The translations under genes were made by a program, and so were the position numbers. DNA of 64,000 nucleotides from assembly GCF_039595935.1 (NCBI RefSeq), contig NZ_JBCNKR010000004.1:1487001-1551000 (forward strand). The letters are read 5' to 3'. Below, piece by piece: positions 9,209 to 17,137 of this stretch (the stretch's first letter is position 1; every line of letters starts with the position of its first letter). The stretch comes from Flavobacterium sp. (GTDB taxonomy: Bacteria > Bacteroidota > Bacteroidia > Flavobacteriales > Flavobacteriaceae). Below the pieces are notes generated by a model. That model worked only from the letters and a program-made list of their open reading frames with translations, was not told the origin of the DNA and did not search any database.

Positions 9209-9754
9209 ATGAAAACACTTTTTCTTTTTAGTTTTTTATTTCTAACTACAATTACAAACGCACAAGGAAATCTTGTCAAAAATCCCGGTTTTGAATACGA
9301 ATTTGTAAACTGGCAGGGCGGCGAAACAGCTTATATAACTCCTTATGATAAAAAATCAGGGAAAAACTGCGCTGCCATCAATCAATATGTGGGTGCAGAA
9401 TGGAAAGCTGTTGATCAAATTATAAACATTCCGAAAAATATTTATGCACTGGAATTCAGTATTTGGATAAAATCTGAAAGTATCGAAGAACAAAAAGAAG
9501 CCTACAAAGCCGGTGCGGCAATTGCAGAGTTTACGACTTCTTCTGATAAAAAAATTACAGCAGAAACTTTTGCACAAGTAAAAGGCACAACCGATTGGAC
9601 GAATTACAAAAAAATCGTAAAAGTTCCTGCCGATGCTAAAAAAGTCCGCATTATGCTTGCTCTTGCACAAACAAACGGCACTATTTATTTTGATGATGTA
9701 AAAGTTACCACTCTTTCAGAAGAAGAGTTTTTAAAACAAAATCCTGAAAAATAA
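9209..9754 (+). CDS. Small secreted carbohydrate-binding-like protein
   Basis: The 181-residue protein has a signal peptide (MKTLFLFSFLFLTTITNAQ). It is a single predicted beta-sandwich starting NLVKNPGFEYEFVNWQGGE and ending YFDDVKVTTL, the pattern of CBM4/9/22- and CenC-like domains. The ATG at 9209 is preferred to an in-frame TTG at 9203 because it begins the signal peptide directly. No catalytic motif is seen. It lies 46 nt after the epimerase and 3 nt before the second GH26 gene, so it is co-transcribed and probably binds mannan at the cell surface. The ligand is inferred. Confidence 0.8.
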   Translation: MKTLFLFSFLFLTTITNAQGNLVKNPGFEYEFVNWQGGETAYITPYDKKSGKNCAAINQYVGAEWKAVDQIINIPKNIYALEFSIWIKSESIEEQKEAYKAGAAIAEFTTSSDKKITAETFAQVKGTTDWTNYKKIVKVPADAKKVRIMLALAQTNGTIYFDDVKVTTLSEEEFLKQNPEK

Positions 9755-9757
9755 GAG

Positions 9758-10990
9758 ATGAAAAAAACAATATTAAAAATAGCCTGCATTAGTTTATCAA
9801 TTCTTGCCTTTGCAAGCTGTTCGTCAGACAAAGAAACCGAAGAAGAAGTTGTAATAGTCAATCCGCCAACGCAAAGTGATCCCTTAACAACTCAAAATGC
9901 AGCAACTTATATGGTTGATGCAAGCGCGACTAAAGAAACTGTTGCTTTATTTTATAATTTAAAAAAACTGGCACAAACGAAAGTTGCCATTGGTCAGCAA
10001 GACGCCTTTAATGGATTCTATCAGGATGCCGGAGGAGATTCTGACATCAAAAAAAACACGGGTTTTGATCCTGCAGTTTTAGGCTCAGATTTTATGTTTA
10101 TTACCGATAAAAACAATAACAATCAGGCCGATAACTGGTTTTATCAACAGGAACTAAAAATCACAAGCGATGTTAAAGCCGCTTACGCGAAAGGCATAAT
10201 CAACACTTTCAGCTGGCATATCAGAGAACCTTTTAAAGATGAATCTTTCTATGCAGCAGATATGTCTGCACAAGAAAAAGCAACGGCTTTTAAAAGTATT
10301 TTACCAGGCGGAACGAATCACGAATGGTACAAGAAAAAACTGGATAAAGTAGCAAGTGTAGTTTTAAATTTAAAAGGCTCAAACGGAGAATTGATTCCGA
10401 TAATTTTCAGGCCGTTTCATGAATTCGACGGAAGCTGGTTTTGGTGGGGCGCAAATTTCTGCACAGCCGATGAATACAAACAAGCATATCAATTTACGGT
10501 TGATTATTTAAAAAATACAAAAGGCGTTCACAACATTTTATACGCTTTTTCTCCAGACAACTCATACACAACAGAAGCCAGTTATTTAAGCCGATATCCG
10601 GGCGATAAATATGTTGATATTCTGGGAATGGATAATTATGGGGATTTCAACAATCAAGGCACAACAGGTTCTGGCAAAGCCAATGCTAAGCTGAAAATAA
10701 TCTCTGATATTGCTAAAACGAAAGTAAAAATCGCAGCCTTAACCGAAACAGGTTACAGAGTTACAAGCTCAATTCCGCCAGTTACAAACTGGTTTTCAAC
10801 TTATTTATACGACGCTTTAACAGCAAATGATATTCAGGTAAGTTATGTAATGTTCTGGAACAACAACAGCGACGGATATTATGTTCCGAATGGTTCGGTT
10901 TCGAATGCAGCAGATTTTAAAACCTTTAGTACCAAAACAAAATCGACATTATTAAATTCCCTGCCAAAAATGTATGAAATGCCGAAATAA
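9758..10990 (+). CDS. Second GH26 beta-mannanase, lipoprotein
   Basis: The 410-residue protein carries a lipobox (LAFASC, Cys21) and an acidic linker, suggesting surface exposure. The GH26 domain shows RPFHEFDGSWFWWG with acid/base Glu222 and ALTETGYR with nucleophile Glu330. It differs clearly from the upstream GH26 (for example GQQDAFNGFYQDAGG instead of GHQDDLAYG). The two probably differ in substrate length or decoration preference, for example endo-mannanase against mannobiohydrolase, which cannot be decided here. Confidence 0.93.
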   Translation: MKKTILKIACISLSILAFASCSSDKETEEEVVIVNPPTQSDPLTTQNAATYMVDASATKETVALFYNLKKLAQTKVAIGQQDAFNGFYQDAGGDSDIKKNTGFDPAVLGSDFMFITDKNNNNQADNWFYQQELKITSDVKAAYAKGIINTFSWHIREPFKDESFYAADMSAQEKATAFKSILPGGTNHEWYKKKLDKVASVVLNLKGSNGELIPIIFRPFHEFDGSWFWWGANFCTADEYKQAYQFTVDYLKNTKGVHNILYAFSPDNSYTTEASYLSRYPGDKYVDILGMDNYGDFNNQGTTGSGKANAKLKIISDIAKTKVKIAALTETGYRVTSSIPPVTNWFSTYLYDALTANDIQVSYVMFWNNNSDGYYVPNGSVSNAADFKTFSTKTKSTLLNSLPKMYEMPK

Positions 10991-11001
10991 CACTGCGCTT
11001 G

Positions 11002-11115
11002 GATGGCACACGGATTATACAGATGAAACAGATTTTCACGGTTATTTTATAAACAATGTAAATAATAAAAAAATCTGCTTTCATCTGTTTAAATCAGTAA
11101 ATTCAGTGTGCCATC
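11002..11115. repeat. Long imperfect hairpin between GH26 and GH5 genes
   Basis: Outer arms GATGGCACAC (11002-11011) and GTGTGCCATC (11106-11115) are perfectly complementary. An inner pair of arms (11020-11036 and 11070-11087) around CAGATGAAACAGATT also pairs, with one extra base. The 149-nt gap is thus mostly a large stem-loop that could lower expression of the downstream GH5 gene or protect an mRNA end. Confidence 0.6.
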
Positions 11116-11139
11116 TCACCCACAACTAAAAAATAAACA

Positions 11140-12426
11140 ATGAAAAACATATTTCTAAAAAACCTCAGCTTTGCTTTAATTTTCTCCGTAATTGCTTGTC
11201 AGGCGCAGGAAAAAATCACCGTAAAAGGAAACCAATTTTATAAAGGCGACAAACCATACGCTTACATTGGTACCAATTATTGGTACGGAAGTTTACTGGC
11301 TTCGAAAAAAGTTGGCGACCGAAAAAGACTGCTTCGCGAGCTAGATTTGATGAAGAAAAATAGAATAGACAATCTAAGAATTTTAGTTGGAGCTGACGGT
11401 GGAAAATACGATTTTACAGTTCGTCCGGCGCTGCAATACGAGCAGGGAAAATACGACGAAGATTTACTGGACGGACTTGATTTTCTCATAAATGAAATGA
11501 GTAAACGTAAAATGTATGCCGTTTTGTATTTGACAAATAACTGGGAATGGTCTGGCGGAATGTCACAATATTTAGAATGGAATGGAAAAGGTGCTATTCC
11601 GGTTCCGGCAATTCCTCCTAATACGTGGCCACAGTTTATGTCGTATACAGAGCAATTTCATAGTTGTGAACCTTGCATGAAAGCTCTGGAAAATCATGTA
11701 AAATTTATCATCGGCAGAATAAATTCGTATTCTAAAAAGAAATATACCGAAGACAATACCATTATGGCTTGGCAGGTTGGAAATGAACCGCGAACTTTTA
11801 CGCCGGAAAACGAAAAAAAATTCACAGTTTGGCTAAATAACATTGTCGATTTGATTGACAGCTTAGACAAAAACCACTTAATCTCGACTGGTTCTGAAGG
11901 CAAAAACAGTTCAAATGACAGTATGGAAATTTTTGAACGCACGCATCAGAATCCAAACATCGATTATTTGACAATGCATATTTGGCCAAAAAACTGGAAT
12001 TGGTTTAAAGCAGATAATGCCGAAAAAACGCTTCCAACTACTTTAGAAAATGCCGGAAAATATATTGATGATCACATAAAAGTGGCAAATAATTTAAAAC
12101 GTCCGATTATTATTGAAGAATTTGGTTTGCCAAGAGAAAATGAAAATCTAATTGCAGGATCTTCTGTCGTAAATCGGGATATTTTCTACAATTACATTTT
12201 TGGCCGAGTTGCCGAAAGTGTAAAAAATAATGGTCCGCTGCAAGCTGCCAATTTCTGGGGATTTGGAGGCGAAGGAAAAGCGGTAACTCAAGATGGAAAA
12301 TGGAATCCGGGCGATCCGCTAACTACAGATCCGCCGCAGGAACCGCAAGGTTTGAATTCTGTTTTTTCTTCGGATAAATCGACTTTAGAGATTGTAAAAA
12401 AATACAATTTACAATTCAAAAAATAA
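11140..12426 (+). CDS. GH5 (subfamily 7-like) endo-beta-1,4-mannanase, lipoprotein
   Basis: The 428-residue protein has a lipoprotein signal (FSVIAC, Cys20). The TIM barrel shows YIGTNYWYG near the start, WQVGNEPRTF with acid/base Glu216, and RPIIIEEFGLPRE with nucleophile Glu327. HIWPKNWNWF lines the active site. This set is typical of bacterial GH5_7 mannanases. It closes the plus-strand mannan series and would act on mannan or glucomannan at the cell surface beside the GH26 enzymes. Confidence 0.92.
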   Translation: MKNIFLKNLSFALIFSVIACQAQEKITVKGNQFYKGDKPYAYIGTNYWYGSLLASKKVGDRKRLLRELDLMKKNRIDNLRILVGADGGKYDFTVRPALQYEQGKYDEDLLDGLDFLINEMSKRKMYAVLYLTNNWEWSGGMSQYLEWNGKGAIPVPAIPPNTWPQFMSYTEQFHSCEPCMKALENHVKFIIGRINSYSKKKYTEDNTIMAWQVGNEPRTFTPENEKKFTVWLNNIVDLIDSLDKNHLISTGSEGKNSSNDSMEIFERTHQNPNIDYLTMHIWPKNWNWFKADNAEKTLPTTLENAGKYIDDHIKVANNLKRPIIIEEFGLPRENENLIAGSSVVNRDIFYNYIFGRVAESVKNNGPLQAANFWGFGGEGKAVTQDGKWNPGDPLTTDPPQEPQGLNSVFSSDKSTLEIVKKYNLQFKK

Positions 12427-12494
12427 ATGAAATCATATCAAATTGTATTCTTTGTTTTTTCTCGATGATTGATAAAAAAAATTCTCTTAATAAA

Positions 12495-12589
12495 TGGACT
12501 AAAGTCCAGCTCTACAATATAATTTGTTCCTTCGGAACTTTAAAAGAGCCTTTGGCTCGATCTATATTGTAGGGTTGGACTTCAGTCCA
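12495..12589. repeat. Cloverleaf-like palindromic repeat
   Basis: Two arms of 27 nt (12495-12521 and 12563-12589) are complementary except for a few positions. Each arm itself contains a TGGACT..AGTCCA palindrome. Between them sit two perfect small hairpins, GTTCCTTCGGAAC (12526-12538) and GAGCCTTTGGCTC (12546-12558). The element occupies most of the 189-nt gap between converging GH5 and aldo/keto reductase genes and may stop transcription from both sides. It resembles REP/BIME-type elements. Confidence 0.75.
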
Positions 12590-12615
12590 GTTTTGTTTAG
12601 ATTATGTAATGCAAA

Positions 12616-13572
12616 TTAAGCTAATATCTTCTCAATCGCATTCAATTCATCATGCGTAAATTCAGTATTTTGCAAACAATCAATATTATTGCACAATTGT
12701 TTTACAGAACTTGCACCAATTAAAACCGATGTAATTCGTTTGTCTTTTTGAAGCCACGCCAAAGCCAATTGTGCTAAAGATTGATTTCTATTTTGCGCAA
12801 TTTCGTTTAATTGAATTAATTTCTGAATTCTTTCCTGCGTCACCTCATCTTCTTTTAAATGTCCGTTCGGATTATGCGCTCTTGAATTTTCCGGAATTCC
12901 GTTTAAATATTTGTCTGTTAAAAGTCCTTGTGCCAAAGGTGAAAATGCGATACAGCCTACTCCTTTTTCTTCTAAAACGTCCAATAACCCGTTCTCGACC
13001 CAGCGTTCCAACATTGAATATTTCGCCTGATGAATCAAACATGGCGTTCCTAATTGTTTTAAAACATCAACCGCAACACTAGTCTGCTCTGCCGAATAAT
13101 TACTGATTCCTACATATAAAGCTTTTCCGCTTCTAACAGCGTGATCCAGTGCCATCATAGTTTCTTCAATAGGCGTTTCCGGATCTGGACGATGGGAATA
13201 AAAAATATCTACATAATCAATACTCATTCTTTTCAAACTCTGATCTAAACTTGAAAGAAGATATTTTCTCGAACCCCAATCACCATAAGGCCCTTTCCAC
13301 ATGGTATAACCGGCTTTTGTCGAAATTACGATTTCATCACGCAGATTTCCCTGAAAATTATGCCATAATATTTTCCCGAAATTTTCTTCAGCAGAACCCG
13401 GAACCGGGCCATAATTATTGGCTAAATCAAAATGGGTAATTCCTTTGTCAAAAGCTTCAACGGCAATACTTTCGGCATTTTCAAAATTATCTACCGAACC
13501 GAAGTTGTGCCATAATCCTAAAGAAATTTCAGGCAGTAATAATCCGCTTCTGCCACATCTGTTATATTCCAT
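12616..13572 (-). CDS. Aldo/keto reductase, YghZ (glyceraldehyde-3-phosphate reductase) type
   Basis: The 318-residue cytoplasmic protein follows E. coli YghZ closely: RCGRSGLLLPEISLGLWHNF, HFDLANNYGPVPGSAEENFG, YVDIFYSHRPDPETP and VGCIAFSPLAQGLLT. The catalytic tetrad is readable as Asp49, Tyr54, Lys86 and His127. YghZ-type enzymes reduce L-glyceraldehyde 3-phosphate and other aldehydes with NADPH. It points towards the mannan operon and is separated from it by a palindromic repeat, so a role in mannan use is only a possibility. Confidence 0.9.
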   Translation of the reverse strand: MEYNRCGRSGLLLPEISLGLWHNFGSVDNFENAESIAVEAFDKGITHFDLANNYGPVPGSAEENFGKILWHNFQGNLRDEIVISTKAGYTMWKGPYGDWGSRKYLLSSLDQSLKRMSIDYVDIFYSHRPDPETPIEETMMALDHAVRSGKALYVGISNYSAEQTSVAVDVLKQLGTPCLIHQAKYSMLERWVENGLLDVLEEKGVGCIAFSPLAQGLLTDKYLNGIPENSRAHNPNGHLKEDEVTQERIQKLIQLNEIAQNRNQSLAQLALAWLQKDKRITSVLIGASSVKQLCNNIDCLQNTEFTHDELNAIEKILA

Positions 13573-13611
13573 TGTTTTAGTTTAAGGGTTGGAGTTTTAA
13601 TAGAAATTAAA

Positions 13612-13830
13612 AATACAAAAAAACTCCCGCAGATTTTGCTGATTTGGGAGATAAAAAAAAAATCTGCCAAATCTGCCAGAGAAAAATTTTCCTGTAATTA
13701 ATCTTGCAAAGTCGTAGAGCCGCAAAGTTTAATTTTAAAAAAAAGTTTCAATAGTGTACAGCTTTAGCTGGATGAAATTATAAACACAATCAAAAGGGCT
13801 TTAGCTAAATAAGCTAAAATTATAATTGAC
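13612..13830. repeat. Fragments of several intergenic repeat types
   Basis: The 293-nt gap 13573-13865 holds no gene. CTCCC (about 13623) and GGGAG close a loop around CAGATTTTGCTGATTT. AATCTGCCAAATCTGCCAG, CGCAAAG-type text and two AGCTTTAGCT-type pieces follow. These are decayed copies of repeat phrases found elsewhere in the window. A promoter for the next gene pair lies at the right end. Confidence 0.45.
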
Positions 13831-13832
13831 TT

Positions 13833-13848
13833 TAATTTTGTAAATTTG
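13833..13848 (+). promoter_or_regulatory. Candidate -7 elements for the toxin-antitoxin pair
   Basis: TAATTTTG (13833-13840) and TAAATTTG (13841-13848), directly adjacent, both fit TAnnTTTG and end 17 nt before the DUF433 ATG. No -33 TTG is at a convincing distance. Confidence 0.4.
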
Positions 13849-13865
13849 TATAAATTATAAAAATT

Positions 13866-14096
13866 ATGAATAATAACTGGCAAAATTTAATTTCAATAAA
13901 TCCTGATATAAGATTTGGTAAGCCTGTAATTACAGGAACCAGAATTTGTGTTTCAGATATCCTTTCATGGCTTTCGACAGGAATGTCTTTCGATGAAATT
14001 ATTGAAGATTTTCCTGAATTAAATAAAGAACATATTCTTGCTGCTTTGGCTTTTGCAGCTAATAGAGAAAATATCACAAAAATAATTGCGGCATAA
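13866..14096 (+). CDS. DUF433 antitoxin-like protein
   Basis: The 76-residue protein has the DUF433 core: SINPDIRFGKPVITGTRI, VSDILSWLSTGMSFDEI and FPELNKEHILAALAFAA. DUF433 proteins have a winged-helix-like fold and usually act as antitoxins paired with DUF5615 PIN-like toxins. Its stop overlaps the start of the next gene by one base (TAATG), so the two are translated together. The pair sits between repeat-filled gaps and splits the mannan gene region. Confidence 0.85.
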   Translation: MNNNWQNLISINPDIRFGKPVITGTRICVSDILSWLSTGMSFDEIIEDFPELNKEHILAALAFAANRENITKIIAA

Positions 14097-14431
14097 TGAA
14101 ACTGCTTTTAGATGCCAATATTTCGTGGAGAATAACAAAACTTATTGAAAATGATTTCCCTGCTTGTTTTCATTCTAAAGATATTCCTGTAAATCAACCT
14201 GCAAAAGATTTAGAGATTTGGGAGTATGCTAGAAAAAACAATTTTACCATTCTCACGCATGATGATGATTTTGAAAAATTATTACTTCTTAAAGGAGTTC
14301 CTCCAAAAGTAATTATTTTAAAGACTTTCAATAAAAACACAAAACAAATAGCAGAACTTCTTATCTCAAAAAAAGATATTATAGAATCATTTATTCTAAA
14401 TGACGAATTAATGATTTTAGAAGTTTATTAA
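14096..14431 (+). CDS. DUF5615 PIN-like toxin
   Basis: The 111-residue protein begins MKLLLDANISWRITKLI with the first PIN acidic residue (Asp6). It continues with ILTHDDDFEKLLLLKGVPPKVIIL, the second acidic cluster of DUF5615/Mut7-C-type PIN domains. Such proteins are predicted ribonucleases held in check by the DUF433 partner. The TAATG overlap with the upstream gene supports a two-gene toxin-antitoxin operon. Toxicity is inferred from the family. Confidence 0.83.
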   Translation: MKLLLDANISWRITKLIENDFPACFHSKDIPVNQPAKDLEIWEYARKNNFTILTHDDDFEKLLLLKGVPPKVIILKTFNKNTKQIAELLISKKDIIESFILNDELMILEVY

Positions 14432-14449
14432 AAGAAATCGCTACAATTT

Positions 14450-14525
14450 CACGAACTTTCAAACAATTAATTCGTGAATTCGTGGCGAAAAAAAAACTTT
14501 GCGACTCTGCGACTTTGCGAGATTA
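14450..14525. repeat. Repeat phrase downstream of the toxin gene
   Basis: The sequence contains AATTCGTGAATTCGTGGCG and CTTTGCGACTCTGCGACTTT, typical of the stereotyped gcg-rich phrases seen at 56004-56288. It fills the 100-nt gap between the converging toxin and GH3 genes. Confidence 0.4.
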
Positions 14526-14531
14526 AAACTT

Positions 14532-16829
14532 TTATTCTTTTATCTCAAAACCACTCTGCAAACCTTTATCCGAGCTTCCTCCAACCATAATTTTAAAAGT
14601 TCCAGGTTCAACTAAATAATTCCCTTCGTTATTATAAAAACCAAGTTCTTTATCCGTTAAAGTAAAGTTTACCGTTTTAGTTTCTCCTTTTTTCAAATTT
14701 ACCAATTCAAAACCTTTCAATTCTTTTATCGGACGAACAATACTTGCGTATTCATCATGAATGTAAAGTTGTACAACTTCTTTTCCATCATAATTTCCAG
14801 TATTTGTAACCTCAACACTAATCTGAACTTTTTCTCCTTTCGCAAAAGCAGTTTTATTTACTTTCAGATTTTTATAATCGAAAGTTGTGTAACTCAATCC
14901 AAAACCAAACGGAAATTGAGGCGTTTTCTCCACATCCATATAATGTGACCAGAAAACATTTTTATCACTATCTGCTGGTCTTCCTGTGCTGTATTTGTTA
15001 TAATAAATTGGAACTTGACCTACATTTCTAGGAAACGACATAGGCAGTTTCCCACTTGGGTTATAATCTCCATATAAAACCTGTGCAATCGCATTTCCTG
15101 ACTGAGTTCCTAAATGCCATGCTTCAACAATAGCCGGAATATTTTCTGCAGCCCACGGAATACTCAACGGGCGACCGTTATTCAAAACCAAAACTACATT
15201 TGGATTTACTTTATAAATTTCTTCTAGTAATTCTTGTTGTAAACCTGGTAAATTTAAATCTGTTCTACTTCTTCCTTCTCCGCTTTGAAAACCGTATTCA
15301 CCTAAAACCATTACGACAACATCTGCATTTTTTGCAGCAGTTTTTGCCGCTTCAAATCCGCTTTTGTCTGTTGTATTGAAAACCGTTTCTGTTAAGAAAG
15401 TTGCTTTTTGTTTCAATAAATCAACTCCTTTTTCAAAAGTCAATTGATTGTCTTTGTATTGCTGCATTCCTTCTAAAACTGATACCGCAGTATTATCATC
15501 AGCGGCAATTCTCCAGCTTCCCAATGGACTATTTTTATCGTTTGCTAAAGCACCAATCAAAGCAATTTTTTGTCCTGATTTTTTTAGCGGAAGCAAATTC
15601 TTTTCATTCTTTAATAATACAATAGATTTTTTCGCCATGTCTAAAACGCCTTCGTTATTAGCTTTACTTCCAACAACTTCTTTCTCACGTTTTTCATCAC
15701 AATATCTATACGGATCATCAAATAAACCCAATTCAAATTTCACACGAAGAATTCTTCGAACAGCATCATCAACCAAAGATTCTTTTACTTTTCCAGATTT
15801 TACCAAATCAACCAATTTTGCTACATATAAATACGATTCCATATCCATATCAGAACCAGCAATAACAGCTTTTGCCGTTGCATCGGCTTCGTCTTTTGCA
15901 TATCCGTGTGCAATCATTTCGCGAATCGAAGCATAATCTGAAATCACAAATCCGTCAAACTTCCATTTTCCTTTTAAAATATCTCTTTGTAAAAAAGCAT
16001 TTCCAGTTGCCGGAACGCCATTTAAAGTATTAAACGAATTCATAAATGTACGAACTCCGGCTTCTACAGTCGCTTCAAACGGAGGTAAAACAGAATTGTA
16101 CAATTTAGAATTACTGATATCTACAATATTATATTCCAATCCTGCCTCAACATAACCGTAAGCTGCAAAGTGTTTTGCACAAGCCGCAATCGTATTTACT
16201 TTAGCTAAATCAGCAACTGTTTCTCCCTGAAAACCTTTTACTCTGGCATAACCCACTTTACTTCCCAAATACGGATCTTCTCCCGCGCCTTCCATCACAC
16301 GTCCCCAGCGTGCATCATTTGCAACATCTACATTTGGCCCAAACGTCCAGTTTATTCCAGATGCCGAAGCTTCATCTGCTGCAATCGCCGCCGATTTTTT
16401 AATCGCTTCTAAATCCCAGCTTGCTGCTTCTGCCAACGGAATCGGGCTTAACGTTTTATAACCATGTATTACGTCAAAACCAATAATTAACGGAATTCCT
16501 AATCGTGTTTCTTCAACCGCAATTTTCTGTACGGTGCGAACTTCTTTTACACCGCGAACCGTCAGCATCGAACCAACTAAACCTTTTCTTAAATGCTCAT
16601 ATTTCAGTTCTGCAGTTCCGCCTTTTGGGGCAGGTCCCGTAACATCCCAAAAACCATTATATTGGTTCATCTGCCCTACTTTTTCTTCCAACGTCATTAA
16701 CGGTAAAAGCAAATCGATTCTTTGCTCAACAGTTTTATTTTTATCCAAATACGGCTTTTTTTGTGCATTCATATTTCCAACGGTAAACAGGGACAAAACC
16801 CCAATAATTATTATTTTTTTATTTTTCAT
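14532..16829 (-). CDS. bglX: GH3 beta-glucosidase, BglX type
   Basis: The 765-residue protein has a signal peptide (ending VGNMNAQ) and is periplasmic. An N-terminal GH3 barrel contains GFDVIHGYKTLSPIPLAEAAS and the nucleophile motif FDGFVISDYAS (Asp298). The alpha/beta sandwich domain contains VMVLGEYGFQSGEGRSRTDL, and a C-terminal fibronectin-III-like domain starts near residue 655. Length and layout match BglX. In this context it would remove terminal glucose from glucomannan oligosaccharides. A beta-xylosidase or other beta-glycosidase role is possible. The 308-nt upstream gap is full of repeats. Confidence 0.92.
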   Translation of the reverse strand: MKNKKIIIIGVLSLFTVGNMNAQKKPYLDKNKTVEQRIDLLLPLMTLEEKVGQMNQYNGFWDVTGPAPKGGTAELKYEHLRKGLVGSMLTVRGVKEVRTVQKIAVEETRLGIPLIIGFDVIHGYKTLSPIPLAEAASWDLEAIKKSAAIAADEASASGINWTFGPNVDVANDARWGRVMEGAGEDPYLGSKVGYARVKGFQGETVADLAKVNTIAACAKHFAAYGYVEAGLEYNIVDISNSKLYNSVLPPFEATVEAGVRTFMNSFNTLNGVPATGNAFLQRDILKGKWKFDGFVISDYASIREMIAHGYAKDEADATAKAVIAGSDMDMESYLYVAKLVDLVKSGKVKESLVDDAVRRILRVKFELGLFDDPYRYCDEKREKEVVGSKANNEGVLDMAKKSIVLLKNEKNLLPLKKSGQKIALIGALANDKNSPLGSWRIAADDNTAVSVLEGMQQYKDNQLTFEKGVDLLKQKATFLTETVFNTTDKSGFEAAKTAAKNADVVVMVLGEYGFQSGEGRSRTDLNLPGLQQELLEEIYKVNPNVVLVLNNGRPLSIPWAAENIPAIVEAWHLGTQSGNAIAQVLYGDYNPSGKLPMSFPRNVGQVPIYYNKYSTGRPADSDKNVFWSHYMDVEKTPQFPFGFGLSYTTFDYKNLKVNKTAFAKGEKVQISVEVTNTGNYDGKEVVQLYIHDEYASIVRPIKELKGFELVNLKKGETKTVNFTLTDKELGFYNNEGNYLVEPGTFKIMVGGSSDKGLQSGFEIKE

Positions 16830-16849
16830 GGTTAGATAATTTAGTTTTT

Positions 16850-16936
16850 GGGCGTGTCCCTCCGGGTCGGGCTATCCGTTGCAAGTCCTCGCTCTTCCTT
16901 CGTCAGGCTGTGGGCTTTCCACTTCTATCCCTACGC
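16850..16936. ncRNA. Structured GC-rich intergenic element
   Basis: This stretch is much richer in G and C than its surroundings (CGTGTCCCTCCGGGTCGGGC at its left end). Pairing such as AAGTCC with GGGCTT around CGCTCTTCCTTCGTCAGG suggests a folded RNA or mobile palindrome. Read on the minus strand it carries GATAG..GTGG..AAGCC and ACGGATAGCCCGACCC, recalling the element at 43841-43920. It is probably a repeat family with conserved structure. I could not test whether it corresponds to a known RNA family. Confidence 0.4.
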
Positions 16937-16986
16937 AAATCGGTTTCAAAAGAGCGTTTTTGTTTTTTATTTTTCATCACACAATC

Positions 16987-17088
16987 TTGTCATTCTGAGG
17001 AACGAAGGATCTTCGTTGGTTATTCCGTAACGACGCTTCAATCTTTGTAGAGTTACTTGCTAAGATTCTTCGTTCCTCAGAATGACAA
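16987..17088. repeat. Palindromic repeat with 26-nt arms
   Basis: Arms 16987-17012 and 17063-17088 (core CATTCTGAGGAACGAAG) are nearly perfectly complementary, with a loop of about 50 nt holding a smaller GTTA..TAAC hairpin. It occupies the gap between the GH3 and SGNH esterase genes. I recall very similar sequences as abundant repeats in flavobacterial genomes, but this cannot be checked here. Confidence 0.7.
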
Positions 17089-17137
17089 AAAAGACGTAAA
17101 ATAATCTAAAATCTACATTCTAAAATCTAAAATCAAA

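Noticed and set aside
13866..14431. The small gene pair as an insertion-sequence remnant
   Set aside because: Both proteins match DUF433 and DUF5615 toxin-antitoxin families and show no transposase motif or terminal inverted repeats.
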